From positions 6,797,485 through 6,861,484 of the forward strand of contig SDUX01000002.1 in assembly GCA_008729055.1 (NCBI GenBank): a DNA stretch of 64,000 bases, given 5' to 3'. The notes under the pieces were generated by a model. It was not told the DNA's origin. It saw only the letters and a program-made list of their open reading frames with translations, and ran no database searches. Shown here in pieces: positions 10,977 through 22,049 of this stretch. The stretch's first letter is position 1, and every line of letters starts with the position of its first letter. Source of the stretch: Pyropia haitanensis. Taxonomy: Eukaryota; Rhodophyta; Bangiophyceae; Bangiales; Bangiaceae. The position numbers were made by a program, and so were the translations under genes.

Positions 10977-13733
10977 ATGGGCAGCGGCCGGCGGCCGCCG
11001 CCGGTCGGCGGCGACGATGGCGGCGGCGGAGGCGGCGGTGGCGGCGGCGGCGGCGGTGGGGGCGTCGGCGGAGGCGGCGGTGGCGGCGGCGGCGGCGGTG
11101 GGGGCGTCGGCGGAGGCGGCGGCGGCGGCGGCGGGGGCCGTGCCCCCCAACGGCGCGGCCGACCGCCCACCGGCCGGCCGCGGTCGCCCGCCAGGCGCCT
11201 CCCCCCGCGCCCCTCCCCGACCGGCGGCGGCCGGGCCGGCACGTGGCGGCGGCGGGTGCCGTCGCCACCACCGGGGGGACGTGCGGGCACGTGGCGGCGG
11301 CTGGTGCCGTCACCGCCGCGGGGCTCCCCTGAGCCGGCGGCAGTGTCGCCGGCGGCGGCCACGGGCGGCGGCGGCTCGGGGGGGGGCCTCCGCGACGCCG
11401 CCTCGCCGTCGTCCCCCTCTGGCGGCAGCAGCAGCAGCAGCGCCACCGAGACGCCCTCGGACGACTCCACAGTCTACTTTGGGCGCGTCACAACGACGGA
11501 CACCACCGCCGCCGGCGAGCCAGCAACGCCGCCGGCGGCGGCAGCCGTGGCGGCGCGGCGGCGGCCAGGTGGCGGCCCACGCTGGGGGGACGACGCCCTC
11601 GACGGCACCCTCGCCGACGTGCGGCTCATCGACGATGACAGCGAGCCGGAGAGTGGGCAGCCGCGGCGCGGGGGGGGGTGGGGGGCGGGGAGCCCCCGCC
11701 GCCGCCCGCGGCGGGGCGGCGTCGGCTCGCCCGCCGCCACCGCGGGCGGCACCTTTGCGGTCAGCGTGTGGGGCCGCGCCGCCGACGGCGACGGCCGCGG
11801 CGGCGGCGACGATAGCGCCGGCAGCAGGGCTTCGAGTGGCGGGTGGTGGGCGGCCGCCCTCCGCACCCCGTCGCCGTCGGCCCGGCTTGGCGGCGGCGGC
11901 GGCCGCGGCGGCGGCGGCGGCGGCAGCCGCCGCAGCATCGCCGACGGCGACGTCGCCGACGGTGACAGCAGCGGCGGGTGGGACGACGCCGCCGCTGACG
12001 CTCGCAACAGCCGGTGGGCCGACGCCGCCACCGCCGACAGTGGCAGCAGTGGGTGGGACGGCGCGGCTGGCGACACTGGGAGCGGTGGGTGGGATGACGC
12101 TGCTGCAGCTGATGCCGACAGCGGCGAGTGGGACGACGTTGCCGGCGGCGGCGGGTGGGACGACACTGCCAACGACGGAGGCGACAGCGGCGGCGGGTGG
12201 GATGACGCTGCCGGCGGCGGCGGCAACTCCATCCCCCGCCACGGTGTCGGGGACAGCGGCGGCAGTGGTCGCGGCGGCGCGTCGGCCGCCCCCCCCACCA
12301 ACGGCGGCGGCAACCCGTGGGGCGCCGCCGCCTCCCCGCCGCCGCAGCACGGCGGCGGCGGCGCCAGCGCGTACGGCCGCCGTCGCCGCCGCGTCCGCGA
12401 CGCGGCCGCGACGGCGGCACGGCGGCTATGCTGTGGCGCCCCCCCCGGGGGTGACCGCCCGCCGGCGGGCGGCCGCAACGACGATGGGTACGGGGGGTGG
12501 GGGGCGCCGCCGCCGCCGCGGCGGCCGGCCAGGAAGGGGGGCGGCGGGGGGGGGGGCATCACGCTGCTCTCGCCCGCGTCGACCGCGACGCCGCCCGCGG
12601 CGCCAGCGCCGGCGGCGTGGGCGCCGCCGGGCGGCTGGCCGCCGACGCCGCCGCCGCCACCGCGGCCGCCGCCGACGCGGTGGCCGTTTATGCCACCGCC
12701 GGCGGGGGCGTCGGGGGCGTCCACCTCCCCCTCCCCGTCGCCGTCGCTGTCCCCCTCCCCCTCCCCCTCCCCTTCCCCATCCCCTTCTCCCTCTGCGTCC
12801 GCCTCTCCGTCGACCGCAGGGTGGCGGTCGCCGTTGCGGCACCGGTCACCGTGGCGGCCGACCGGCGTGCAGTCCCCATCCACCTGGTCGGGCTCCTCCG
12901 TGACGCCGCTCGACAGCCCCGCCGCCGTCGCGGCCGCCACGGCCAGCCCGCCGCCCGCTGCGCGGCCGGGGCGGCGGTCGGGGTCGACGGCGGCGGGCGC
13001 GGCGGGCGTGCCCGACGGCGGCGGCAGCGGCGGCCGCCGCGGCGGCCGCGGCGGCGGCAGCGGCGCCGCCGGCGGTCGCGGCAGCAGCAGCCGCGGCCGG
13101 TTCTTTGGCCGCGGCAGCAACGCCAGCAACGGCGGCGGCGGCAATGGCGGCAGCACCAACGCCGGCCGCGGCGGCAGAGGCGGTGACGCCAGCGGCGGCA
13201 AGGCCGGCGGTGGTGGCGGCGGGGCGCCCCCGCCGCGCCCCACGCAGTCGGACCGGCAAGAGGGCCGCCCCCCCCCCCGGCGGCATGACCCCCTCGACGA
13301 CGCCGCCGCGAGCGGCCTCGACAACGCCTGGCCATCCGCGCTCACCGTCGTGACGGTCGTCACCGTCGACACGGCCGGCTCCGTGTCGTCCACCTCCCCC
13401 CCCCCGCCGCCGCCAACGACGGCGCCGTCGCCGTCGCCGTCACCAGCGTCGCCATCCGCGCCGCCGCCGCAGCCGCCGCCGCTGCGGCCGCCGTCGTTGC
13501 CACCGCCGCCGCCGCTGCCGACGCCGCCACCGCTGTCGCCGCCGCCGCTGTCGCCGCCGCCGACGGCGGCGCGGCCGCCCCGCCGGCGGCCTGGGCGCGG
13601 GCGCACGCGCGGACGCCTGCGGCGGCGGGGGTCGGCCGGCGGCGGCGGCGGCGCCGCCGCCGATGGGGTGGCAGCAGTGGCGGCGGCGGCGGCAGAGGAG
13701 GAGGACGCAGAGGAGGTGGTGACAGTATGGTAA
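10977..13733 (+). CDS. GW/WD-repeat, Gly- and Ser-rich protein of unknown function
   Basis: I do not recognise a conserved domain. The frame to 13733 is about 918 residues from the ATG at 10977, which has G at +4. The N-terminal 130 residues are Gly/Ala repeats encoded by a roughly 42-bp tandem unit. A frame change near 11143 from an Ala-rich frame starting at 11017 is an alternative beginning. From about 11400 the protein is more distinctive, with a Ser/Thr-acidic patch ending in DDSTVYFGRVTTTDTTA. Between about 11970 and 12230 there is a block of regularly spaced Trp motifs (GGWDDAAAD, SRWADAATAD, SGWDGAAGD, GEWDDVAGG, GGWDDTAND). An RS/SP-repeat segment, an RGG-like segment (RGSSSRGRFFGRG) and a proline-rich tail ending in an acidic stretch follow. 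Small-residue-flanked tryptophans resemble Argonaute-hook (GW/WG) platforms, and RGG suggests RNA binding. Both are inferences from composition. Confidence 0.55.
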   Translation: MGSGRRPPPVGGDDGGGGGGGGGGGGGGGVGGGGGGGGGGGGGVGGGGGGGGGGRAPQRRGRPPTGRPRSPARRLPPRPSPTGGGRAGTWRRRVPSPPPGGRAGTWRRLVPSPPRGSPEPAAVSPAAATGGGGSGGGLRDAASPSSPSGGSSSSSATETPSDDSTVYFGRVTTTDTTAAGEPATPPAAAAVAARRRPGGGPRWGDDALDGTLADVRLIDDDSEPESGQPRRGGGWGAGSPRRRPRRGGVGSPAATAGGTFAVSVWGRAADGDGRGGGDDSAGSRASSGGWWAAALRTPSPSARLGGGGGRGGGGGGSRRSIADGDVADGDSSGGWDDAAADARNSRWADAATADSGSSGWDGAAGDTGSGGWDDAAAADADSGEWDDVAGGGGWDDTANDGGDSGGGWDDAAGGGGNSIPRHGVGDSGGSGRGGASAAPPTNGGGNPWGAAASPPPQHGGGGASAYGRRRRRVRDAAATAARRLCCGAPPGGDRPPAGGRNDDGYGGWGAPPPPRRPARKGGGGGGGITLLSPASTATPPAAPAPAAWAPPGGWPPTPPPPPRPPPTRWPFMPPPAGASGASTSPSPSPSLSPSPSPSPSPSPSPSASASPSTAGWRSPLRHRSPWRPTGVQSPSTWSGSSVTPLDSPAAVAAATASPPPAARPGRRSGSTAAGAAGVPDGGGSGGRRGGRGGGSGAAGGRGSSSRGRFFGRGSNASNGGGGNGGSTNAGRGGRGGDASGGKAGGGGGGAPPPRPTQSDRQEGRPPPRRHDPLDDAAASGLDNAWPSALTVVTVVTVDTAGSVSSTSPPPPPPTTAPSPSPSPASPSAPPPQPPPLRPPSLPPPPPLPTPPPLSPPPLSPPPTAARPPRRRPGRGRTRGRLRRRGSAGGGGGAAADGVAAVAAAAAEEEDAEEVVTVW

Positions 13734-14377
13734 GAGAGAGGAGGGGGTGGTCAACTAAAGGTCTAGCTGTGTCGGCGGTGGGGGGGGAGGGAAGGGGGAA
13801 GGGGATGCGGGAGGGGAGCGGGGCGGGGAGATGGGAGGGGGTCGGGGGGATAGGCGTCCGTGGCGACCGCGCCACGGCCGGCTGCGCGCATCCCGCACCC
13901 CCCAACTGCCTCTACTCCCCCCTGTCCCTCTCCCTACCCCCGCACGCCCGCGCCGGCCGTGCTGGCGCCACGCCTCGCCACCGCGGTTGTGTTCATCACT
14001 GCGACGCCCATTTGCTCTTCCGCCTCGCCCGTCGCGCGGACGTCGCCGCCCCCCCTCCCCCCCTCCGCCCCGCCGTGCCGCCGCCGCCAGCCGCCAGCCA
14101 CAGGACGGCGGCCACGCGGCTGCTCGGGGCGAGCCCACCCCGGCACACACCGCGCGGCCGGTAACGTGGCGCGCCGTCACCGGCACCCCCCTCCAACGCC
14201 CTCCCCCCCGCCCGCCCCGCCCCACCCCGCCCCCGCACCGCACCGCACCGCACTGCACCGCACCGCACCGTGCCGCCCCACAACCGCAGCAGCCCATCAG
14301 AGCTCCCTATCTCGAGGGCCTCGCCACGACCCCCAGGCACCCCACCCCCTACACCTCCCAGTGCTTCCAGGCGCGCA
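13734..14377. other. convergent 3' intergenic region
   Basis: This holds the 3' flanks of the GW-repeat gene (+) and the GrpE gene (-). A caccg/ccgca-rich stretch with short repeats (caccgcaccgcac) lies near 14236-14275. No coding frame looks conserved. Confidence 0.4.
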
Positions 14378-15169
14378 TCACGCCCGCTTCCGCTGCACCC
14401 CCACCTCGGCCGCCCGCAGCACCCGCTCGCCCAGCCGCCAGCCAACCTTTTGCACCGCCACCACCCCCCCAGGCGGCACCGCCCCCCCCGGCACGTCCGC
14501 CTCAAACACCGCCGCGTGCACGTTGGGGTCAAACGTGTCGCCCACCGCGCCGTACCGCTCCAGGCCGTGCTGCCCAAACACCTTGACCAGCTCCGCTTCC
14601 GTCGCACGGACACCCTCGACGAGCGACACCAGCGCCGTGTCGTTGCCGCCGCCACCGCTGCCGCCGTCCCCAGTGCTGCCGTCGGCGCCGTCGCGGCCGT
14701 TGGCCGCCGCGTCGCCGCCACCGGCGGCGGCGTCCGCCCCAGCCCCAGCGGCGCCCCCCCCCCGCTGTTTCGCCGCCGCGTCCTCGGCAGCGGCGAGCGC
14801 CAGGCCCAGCGTGTCGGCAACGGGCAGGAGCCCCCGCGCAAACGGCACGAGCGCGTACGCGCGCGCGTCGGCCACGTCCCGCGCGGCGATGCGCCGCGCG
14901 TTCTCCGTGTCGGCGAGCGCGCGGAGGAGGCGGTCCGAGGCGGTCGCCAGCGCCGCGCGCGTCGTGCTCAGCTGCGCCGACAGCGCCGCGGCGTCGGCGG
15001 CGGGGGCGGCGCCGCCGCCGTTGGCGGCGGCCGCGGCGGCAGCGTCAGCGGGGGGGGAGGGGGTGGCGCCGCCGCCATTCGCAGCGGGGGGGGTATCCCC
15101 CGCTGCGGGGGCGTCGCCCGTGGGGGGAGGGGGGGGCGGGGGGGCGGTGCTGGCGCCGCCATTGCCGCT

Positions 15170-15206
<37 letters not shown>

Positions 15207-15433
15207 GGCGTGGCGGCGGGATCGGCGGCCGCCGCGGTCGCGTCGGTCGCCAGGCCCGAACGGCCGCAGCGGACGGCCGCCACCGACGGCGCCGACGGCG
15301 TGACCGCCCACGGCGGCGGCGCCAGGCCCGGCGGGCGCGCCGCGACCGCTGCACCGCGGCCGCCCGCGGCGGCGGCCGCGCCAGCGGCGCGGCGCAGCGC
15401 CGCACCGGCGGTGGTGATCACGAGGCCCCGCAT
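14378..15433 (-). CDS. GrpE nucleotide exchange factor, organellar (Mge1-like)
   Basis: GrpE proteins release ADP from DnaK/mtHsp70 and drive the import and folding cycle. The 351-residue frame begins with an Arg/Ala-rich N-terminus without acidic residues (MRGLVITTAGAALRRAAG), as expected for a mitochondrial or plastid presequence. A low-complexity linker follows to about residue 145. A coiled-coil region then carries LRALADTENARRIAARDVADA. The C-terminal beta domain has the family signature, from FGQHGLERYGAVGDTFDPNVHAAV through VAVQKVGWRLGERVLRAAEVGV. The frame is intact across a ten-C run (14754-14763). The start at 15433 is the only ATG that keeps the presequence. Mitochondrial rather than plastid targeting is likely but not proven. 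Confidence 0.93.
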
Positions 15434-17388
15434 GGGGGGGAGGGGTGCGCGGGGGCGGTGGGGGGGGGGCTCGAGGATGAAGAGGCCTAGACGAGAAGGG
15501 GGTATGGCACGTGGGGGGTGTGGGGGGGGCAGGGGGGGGCAAGCGGTCTTGTCTTGGTGTTTAGCGGTGGCGACGGCGACGGCGGCGTGGGCGAAGGTGG
15601 ATCAGCGCCCAACCACATCGGTCGGTCGACCAGGTCTCCAGCGGGCCGTGACGTGGGCTCCTGTCGAGAATTATTCAACATAAATATATAAATGGCCTGT
15701 AGGGAACTCTGATATCGGCATAAGCACATCCGAGTAAGTGCGTACGAATGCTCGTGCATCCGTTCGCCCCGCCGAGGCACTTTTGTCCGCCACGAGTACA
15801 GCTACCGAAAACTATTTTCTTCGGGCCATTTTATTGCCGCTCAGTCGCGCTGCAGTCGCCGGGATCGGTGCAGAACGGCTCAATTCATAACGTGGAACGT
15901 CGGCCAATGACACACCCGCACGATTCTGGAGACGACAACGAGACCAGCCGCTGCTGCAGCGGATGTGATCTCTGGCTGATGCGGTGACCATGCCTTCAGT
16001 CGGCCGTTGTGTGCACGTACGAGAGAGCGGCTAGGACTTGACCTCTGTTAGTGCGGTGATGACCAAACCTGGCCGGCCACCAAAGTGGTCTTGCCGCCTG
16101 CCACCCTTCACCGGCGGGCAGTCCGGCTCTGGAGTGATTGACCGTGACGTGCAGCGGGCTGCTGACCGCCTCAAGCACTCCTGGATTGATCGGATTATGG
16201 CATTGACGCCAGGGGTCACGTCTGCGAGACGTCGTGTCCAAAGAGTCGTCGTCTTTATTCCTGCCTGCCAGACGCGGGTGCGCCAGTTGGTACATTCTAA
16301 TGAGGTCCGGACGAGGCCAGCCGGCCTGGCCGGCCATAAGGCGCGGGAAGTTGCCCGCGCCCCCAATGAGGGAAAATAGCGTGCGTCACCCCGACGCGAA
16401 ACTGGAGGCAGGAGGCACGACTCAGTTTTTGAGGTGACTCTTCTTTCGCTCGCGACGTGCCCCGCCGGCATTTGTAACGGCGGAATGCGTCCCGGCGCCC
16501 GTCGGCGGCAAGCTCTTCCCCGCGGACGCAGTCGGGGCCTCAACGGCGGTTGCCGTCCGCGTAGGGATGGGGCAGCCGCGGCTCCAAGAGAGAGAATGAT
16601 GACAGCGGCTGCTGCGGTTGACGGCGTTGATGCGGCAGCGGGTGAGGGGTTAAATCTGAAGGCATTATAGAGAGGGATTGATCTGGGGTTGGACTGCGTC
16701 TGGAAGGAGCTCGGTAGTATGTCGCGACCATGGGCCATCGTGTCTGGTTCCTTCAGGGACACTGGTCAAACTTCCGCGCCCTGGGCCGGGTATGACGAGC
16801 GAGATTGCGCTGCAAATCGACCGCAGGCCCGGTACTGACAAGCACCACGTGGGCCGCCCACAGACGATTGTTGGGTACAACAAGACTGAGAAGGGCCGTG
16901 TTATAGAAGCGGTGTATCGCGACGACTCGGTCCGAGGCCACACCAACCACCTCCACAACCTTAGTCACCTCCTCGTCACCTTTTGGCTCACCCAAAGTGG
17001 CCCGTGGTCGGCGTCCGGACCACAGAACCACAAGCGCAAAACAAACATTCTGAGCAAAACCAGGACGCAACAATGATCTGGGAGGGCCACAATTTCGTTG
17101 TTGGCCCCGACCCGAAGCCGTTTGCGCTGAAGCACGGGTCAGCGGGCACTGCGCAGGCGCCCCTCCCCTCGCCACGCCCCGCACCCACCGCGCCCGCCAA
17201 CGAAGAGGGGGGCAGCTCCCCCTCTTTTCCCGTTCTACTCACCCCCCCTGCATGCCATGCGGCGGCCGCGACCTTGTTGTCGGCTGTGGCCGTAGCGGCG
17301 GGCGCCCCGCTGACTGCATGCGGCAGGTGCGCTTCCCTGCTCCGTCCGCCGGCTCTTTCCCCTCCCCCCCCCCCCCTCCCGTCGCACC
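15434..17388. other. divergent intergenic region, AT-richer in the middle
   Basis: This 2-kb region separates the divergent GrpE (-) and Ulp1 (+) genes. A strong A/T element (tatataaa, 15686-15693) lies about 250 bases upstream of the GrpE ATG. Several 100-240-codon open frames on both strands between 15.7 and 17.2 kb have mixed composition, but none matches a family I know. The segment from 17.2 to 17.39 kb is C-rich and is probably the Ulp1 5' leader. Confidence 0.4.
15684..15694 (-). promoter_or_regulatory. candidate TATA element for the GrpE gene
   Basis: The sequence atatataaat stands out in GC-rich surroundings roughly 250 bases upstream of the GrpE start. It reads nearly the same on both strands, so it could also serve a plus-strand transcript. 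No initiator is evident. Confidence 0.35.
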
Positions 17389-18597
17389 ATGCGCCTCCTC
17401 ACCCGGCGGCCGACGCGGCTGACGGCGGGCCTGGCGTCACGGTCGGTCATTGCCGCCGGGGATCCCATCGGCGCGTTTGGGGAGAGTACTACCGGCAGCG
17501 GCAGCGGCAGCGGCAGCGGCAGCGGCGGTGGCCGCGGCGGCGCCACCATCACGATGCCCATCTCGGCCGCCGTCGTCGGGCCTGACCGCCGGCGGCACGC
17601 CAGCGCGCCGCGCCCGCCCTTGGTATCGAGGGCGGCAGCGCCGGTGGAGGCACGGCCGCCCGTCGGCGCGTCGGTGGCGCCGGCAATGGCGGCGACAGCA
17701 GCAACGCCGGTGGCGGCGGCTGCGGCGGCGGCTGCGGCGGCGGCGACAGTGTCGGCCACTGGTGTGGCACCGCCGACCCCGTCGCGGGCGGCGAGACCCC
17801 TGTCAGCGCCCGTGGCGACGACGCAGGCCAAGAGCATGGCCGATATTTATGGCGTTTTCCTGTCAGAGGACGAGGACGTGGACGCGGGGCACCCCCCGCG
17901 CCCGTCGGCGGCGTCGCCTTCAACTGGCCACGCCGCTGCGCTGCGGCGGCGGCGGCGGCGCCGCGTGGCCGTTGGCACGCCGTCCCCCATCAAGCGGCCG
18001 CGGGTGGTGGCCACCGACGACGCCGACGCCGCTGTGTCCCCCGACGCGCCCCCCCGCGGCGACCCAGACTGCCTCGTCCTATCGGTACACCTGACGTCGG
18101 GGGGGCGGCGGGCCCGCGCCGCCGCGGCGGCTGCTGCCGCTGCCGAGAACGATGTGCCAGCCGTGTCGGACGGCAGCTCCAGCGACGCGGACGACCGGGG
18201 GGTGGGGGGATGGGGGGGGGCGGCGGTGGCGGCAGCGGCCGCGGCGGCGGCAACGGCGGCGACGGCGGGCGGGGTGGCCGTCCCCTGCTCGCGTCCGTCT
18301 CGCCGGCGGCCGCTGGGTGGCAGCGCGCCGGCGGCGCCGCGGCGGGGGTGGTGGACGCCCCCGGCGCCGTCGCAGGGCGACAGCGTCGGCGACGAGGACG
18401 CGTTTCACGAGGTCCTCGGCAGTGGCCGCGCCGCCCAGGAGACGGCCCGGCGACGGCGGCTGCGGCTCGCGACGCCGCCGGCGACGGCGGCGACGGCGGC
18501 GGCGACCGCGCCGGTCGGTCCGGTTGAGGGGGGACGGGGGGGCGGGTGCGCTGCCAGGCGACACCGAGTGGCCACGTCCGTGCCCGCCCGAGCGGCG

Positions 18598-18634
<37 letters not shown>

Positions 18635-20157
18635 CGGCGGCGGCGCCAAACCCGGCGCGACGACTGCACTTTGAGAGCAGTGACGCGTCTGACGGGGACG
18701 AGTCGGATGCATCGGGTGGCGGCAGCGGCGACGGCGGTGAGACAGACACGTCCAGCGGAGGCGACGGCTGGCGGCGCGCGCCGACGGCGGCGCGCACGGC
18801 GCCGATGCGGCTGACTTTTTCCGCGCTCCAGCCGTCTGCGGCGGACGTGTCGTCGGACGATGACGGGGGGGACCCGCCAGCATCGGGCGGCCCACCATCA
18901 CCGTCACCGCCACCGCCATTACCAGTGTCTGTCGCGAGGCGGGATGGTGCCGCCGGCCGGCCTGGTCGGCCCGCGGCGGTCGCGACGGCCGGGCGACCAA
19001 GCCCACCCCTGACTGGCATGGCGTGGCTCCACGCGCGGCTGTCGGGCAATGGGGGCCCGCTACCGCCGGGGCGGCGACATCCCCGGTCCGCCTCGCCCGA
19101 CCCTGTCCTCGGCGCCGCTGCCGACCCGCCGCCCGCGTTCCCTCCACTAGCGCCCCCCTCTGCCGTCCCCCTCGACTCGTCGCCCCCGCCCGGGGTGTCC
19201 CCGTCCCCGGCGGGCACCGGCGGCTCTCAAGCGGGGGTGGTGGTGGGCGCTACCGCGGCGGCGGCGGCAGCGGGTTCTCGGTACGTCCTCCCCCTCCCGC
19301 CCGACCAGTGGACGTGGCGGGGCCGGCCAATGACGTCCGCCGAGCGCGCGACGGTCGAGTTCTTGACGACCGGCCGCGTGCGCAGCGGCGGCACGCCGCC
19401 GCCGGCGTTGGACGTGGCCGCGCCCGTCGCCGTGACCGTTGCCGCGGCGCGCATCACGCTGCGGCGGCGGGACCTGCGGCTGCTGCGGGGGGAGCGCTGG
19501 CTGAACGACGAGATTATGAACGCGTACGTGGCGCTGCTCAACGCGCGCAACCGGCGGCGGGTGGCGGCGGCGGCGGCCGCCGCCCCCGCCGCTGCCGCCG
19601 CCGCTCCTGCCACACGGGATGGCGAGTCGCCTCCCCTGCGCGTGTACTGCTTCAACACGTTCTTCTACCTCCGCCTCACGCAGGGCCCCGACCGCTTTGA
19701 CTATGACGGCGTGCGCCGGTGGACGGTCAAGGCCGGCGTCGACGCGGCGGCGACGGACCTCCTCCTCTTCCCCGTCCACGTTGGTGCCTGCCACTGGGTG
19801 CTCGTCGCCCTCGACACGCGTGCCCGCCGCGTCGCGTACCTCGACCCGCTGCACGCGCCCGACGCGGCGGGCGTGACCGCCTCGCTCGCCCGCTGGCTCG
19901 CCGCCGAGGTCGCCGCCCGCCACGCGGGGACGCCCGCCGAGGCGGCGCTCGGCGGGGCGGCAACGTGGGACGTGGCCGCCACGACGGTGGGGGGGGTAGC
20001 CGCGCCGCGGCAGGCCGACGCGGGCAGCTGTGGCGTGTACGTGCTCGCCATGGCCGAGCGCCTCGAGCGGGGGGCGGCGTTGGCGTTTGGCCAGCGCGAC
20101 GTCCGGCTGCTGCGCAAGCAGATGGTGCTGGACCTGTACGACGGGAAGGTGGTGTGA
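17389..20157 (+). CDS. Ulp1/SENP-type SUMO protease (peptidase family C48)
   Basis: Ulp1 proteases mature SUMO and remove it from target proteins. The 922-residue frame begins at 17389 (caccATGc). The first 690 residues are Ser/Ala/Pro-rich and probably disordered, with a (GS)n run. A possible SUMO-interacting sequence, LVLSVHLTS, follows a DC pair. The C-terminal 230 residues are a complete Ulp1 domain. It contains LRLLRGERWLNDEIMNAYV, CFNTFFYLRLTQG, His802 in GACHWVLVALD, Asp819 in YLDPLH, and Gln875 followed by Cys881 in PRQADAGSCGVYV. The catalytic triad and oxyanion Gln are all present, so the enzyme is expected to be active. It ends LRKQMVLDLYDGKVV. No frame break or intron is visible. 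Nuclear localisation is likely from family behaviour and basic stretches (RRRRRRRVAVG, IKRPRVV). Confidence 0.93.
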
Positions 20158-20225
20158 GCACCTCATGAGGGGGGGGGGTTGGGGGTGGAGGATGGGCGGG
20201 TGGAGGGTAACGGCGAGAGGGACTA
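20158..20225. other. 3' flank of Ulp1 gene
   Basis: A short G-rich tail leads to the transposon-like element. No separate feature is seen. Confidence 0.4.
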
Positions 20226-21294
20226 CTAGTGTCTATTCTACCGCAAAAAAGGATCAAATGATCCTCGCCTGAGGATCAAATGATCCTCAAGAAAACCGGC
20301 GTTTTTGACCCCGTGGGGCCCCATTCCTGGGGCTGCTCCGCACTCCCCCGATTCCGCGGCGGCCGTCGACCTCCCCGTCTCGTCCCCCCGCCTCCCCACG
20401 GCACGCCCAACCTGTACGACTCCTCCGACGCCCACCTCTCTCCCGCTACGACCCTTCCAGCCCGCCCTCACGACTATCTTGCCGTTCCTCCCCCGCCCCA
20501 CCCTATCAAGCCCGTCCATATCCGCTTCGTCCCACCCTCCCCCCAGGCTGGTGGTCGGCGCCTCACCCGATGTCCGCCGACCCTCCCTGGCGTCCGTGTG
20601 CACCTGGGCGCCGACCTTCAGCCGCACGTCAGGGCCCTTGGCCTTCTTGGTCTTGGGGGGGCGGAAGAGGGAAGAGCAAAAGGCGGGGGGGGGGGGCGGG
20701 CGGGGGCGGAGGAGGGGGAGGGGTAGCCGATGGCGGCGGGGGAGGGGTGGGCGGTGGAGGAGGTGGCGGGGTAGCCGGCGGCGGCAGCGCCGGGGGCGCT
20801 GCTTGAGGAGTTGCCGGGGGCATTGGCGGGGTCCGAGGAGAGGGGGTGGACGGGGGGGAGGGAAGGGGGGGGGTGGCGGGCTTGGCTGCAGCCCGTCCAT
20901 TGTTCTTTTTCCGCCGTCTCATGGTGCAGTGGGCTGGCGGATGGGGGGGGAACTGCCGACGGGGGAGTGGGCGGCAGGCAGGAGCAGCAGGTCACCTTTT
21001 TATGCTCCTTTGTGCCCAGCGCGGGCGACTCGGAGGCCGCATGCCGAGCTCCCAGACGGGCCTCGTCGGCCGCTTTGGCGCCAAGAAAAGGCGAGGAAAA
21101 GCCCGCCTTCTGTGGTGTTCTCCTTTGAATGGGATGCACTCAAGCTCTCCCAAGGGTAAACAGCCGTCGCTGAGTCCATTTCTTGTGTCAGAATGAGCAG
21201 GGGACAAAGAGAAGTAAGAGAAAACAGGCCCTGGAAAAGGGGATCATTTGATCCTAAAAGGCTCAAATGATCCGGTCGGTAGAATAGACACTAG
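20226..21294. mobile_element. TIR element (non-autonomous DNA transposon), 1.07 kb
   Basis: CTAGTGTCTATTCTACCG at 20226-20243 is repeated as its exact reverse complement at 21277-21294. Just inside each end are palindrome-like words built on GGATCAAATGATCC: two copies at the left (20251-20264 and 20272-20285), two related copies at the right. The ends can be parsed as TIR GTGTCTATT... flanked by TA on both sides, as in Tc1/mariner-like elements, although the exact duplication is ambiguous. No transposase is visible, so the element is non-autonomous. Its interior is GC-rich and holds a minus-strand gene-like segment, listed separately. Confidence 0.75.
20570..20922 (-). pseudogene. gene-like fragment inside the TIR element
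   Basis: On the minus strand an ATG at 20922 begins MRRRKKNNGRAAAKPATPP and enters a proline-rich run. After a C-run, the neighbouring frame continues TKKAKGPDVRLKVGAQVHTD and then AREGRRTSG. A good 5' splice-site match (GTGAGG) follows this segment near 20568. The composition is that of a real protein, not random GC-rich sequence. I do not recognise the family. It may be a host exon captured by the element or the start of a damaged element protein. Confidence 0.3.
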
Positions 21295-21620
21295 AGCTCC
21301 AGTCGATAAACCTTGGCGCTGGGCAGACGTGTGCCTCCATCGATGCTCACATAGATGGCAATGCCACCGGTCCACTTGCTCGTCGTCATGTCCTCACCAT
21401 CCTCCTCACCTCTGACCAGTGTGCGCATGCGGTGCTGTGACCCCCCCTGTACAACAGCATCCTGGCAGTGCTGTACGGCACAACAGGAAAAGGAAAGAAA
21501 ACACACACGCAGCAGCACCCACAGCATGCACTCTCCCAAGACTGAACAAGTATCACCGCCACCGCCGACCGCACCAGGCGGTGGAACAGAGACCACCTTG
21601 TGGTGGCGTAGGAGGCCCCA
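21295..21620. other. 3' flank of the FHA-repeat gene
   Basis: This moderate-GC stretch lies between the TIR element and the stop codon of the minus-strand FHA gene. It probably contains the 3' untranslated region. The minus-strand frame beyond the stop shows nothing conserved. Confidence 0.4.
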
Positions 21621-21787
21621 TTAGCCTCGGCCGCGGCCGCCGCGGCCGGCCGGTGGCGGCCCGGCGCCCTGCGGGCCGCGGCCCGGGAAGACGTGAGGCC
21701 CCCGCCGCCGCTCGGCCGGTGGCGCCGACGGCGCCCGCGGCGGGCTGTGCCCCCGCCCGGCGGGTCCGCCACCGTGCAGGTGGCTCC

Positions 21788-21845
<58 letters not shown>

Positions 21846-22006
21846 CGGGCCGCCGCCCATGCCGCCGGGGGGGGCACCAGACGCGCCCGACGGACCACGG
21901 CCTGGGAACAAGTACGGCCCCCGCCGCCGCTCGGGCGGTGCGGTGGACGGAGCCCGAGGCGGGCTGTGCCCCCGCCCGGTGGGTCCGTCCCCTCGAGGGT
22001 GGCCCC

Positions 22007-22049
<43 letters not shown>

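Noticed and set aside
11474..13606. Minus-strand 710-codon open frame opposite the GW-repeat gene
   Set aside because: It is Gly/Arg/Pro shadow sequence. The plus-strand frame shows ordered Trp, SP and RGG patterns.
16678..17184. Overlapping open frames upstream of the Ulp1 gene with protein-like composition
   Set aside because: Both strands are open over the same bases and neither shows a motif, a good start context or a known family.
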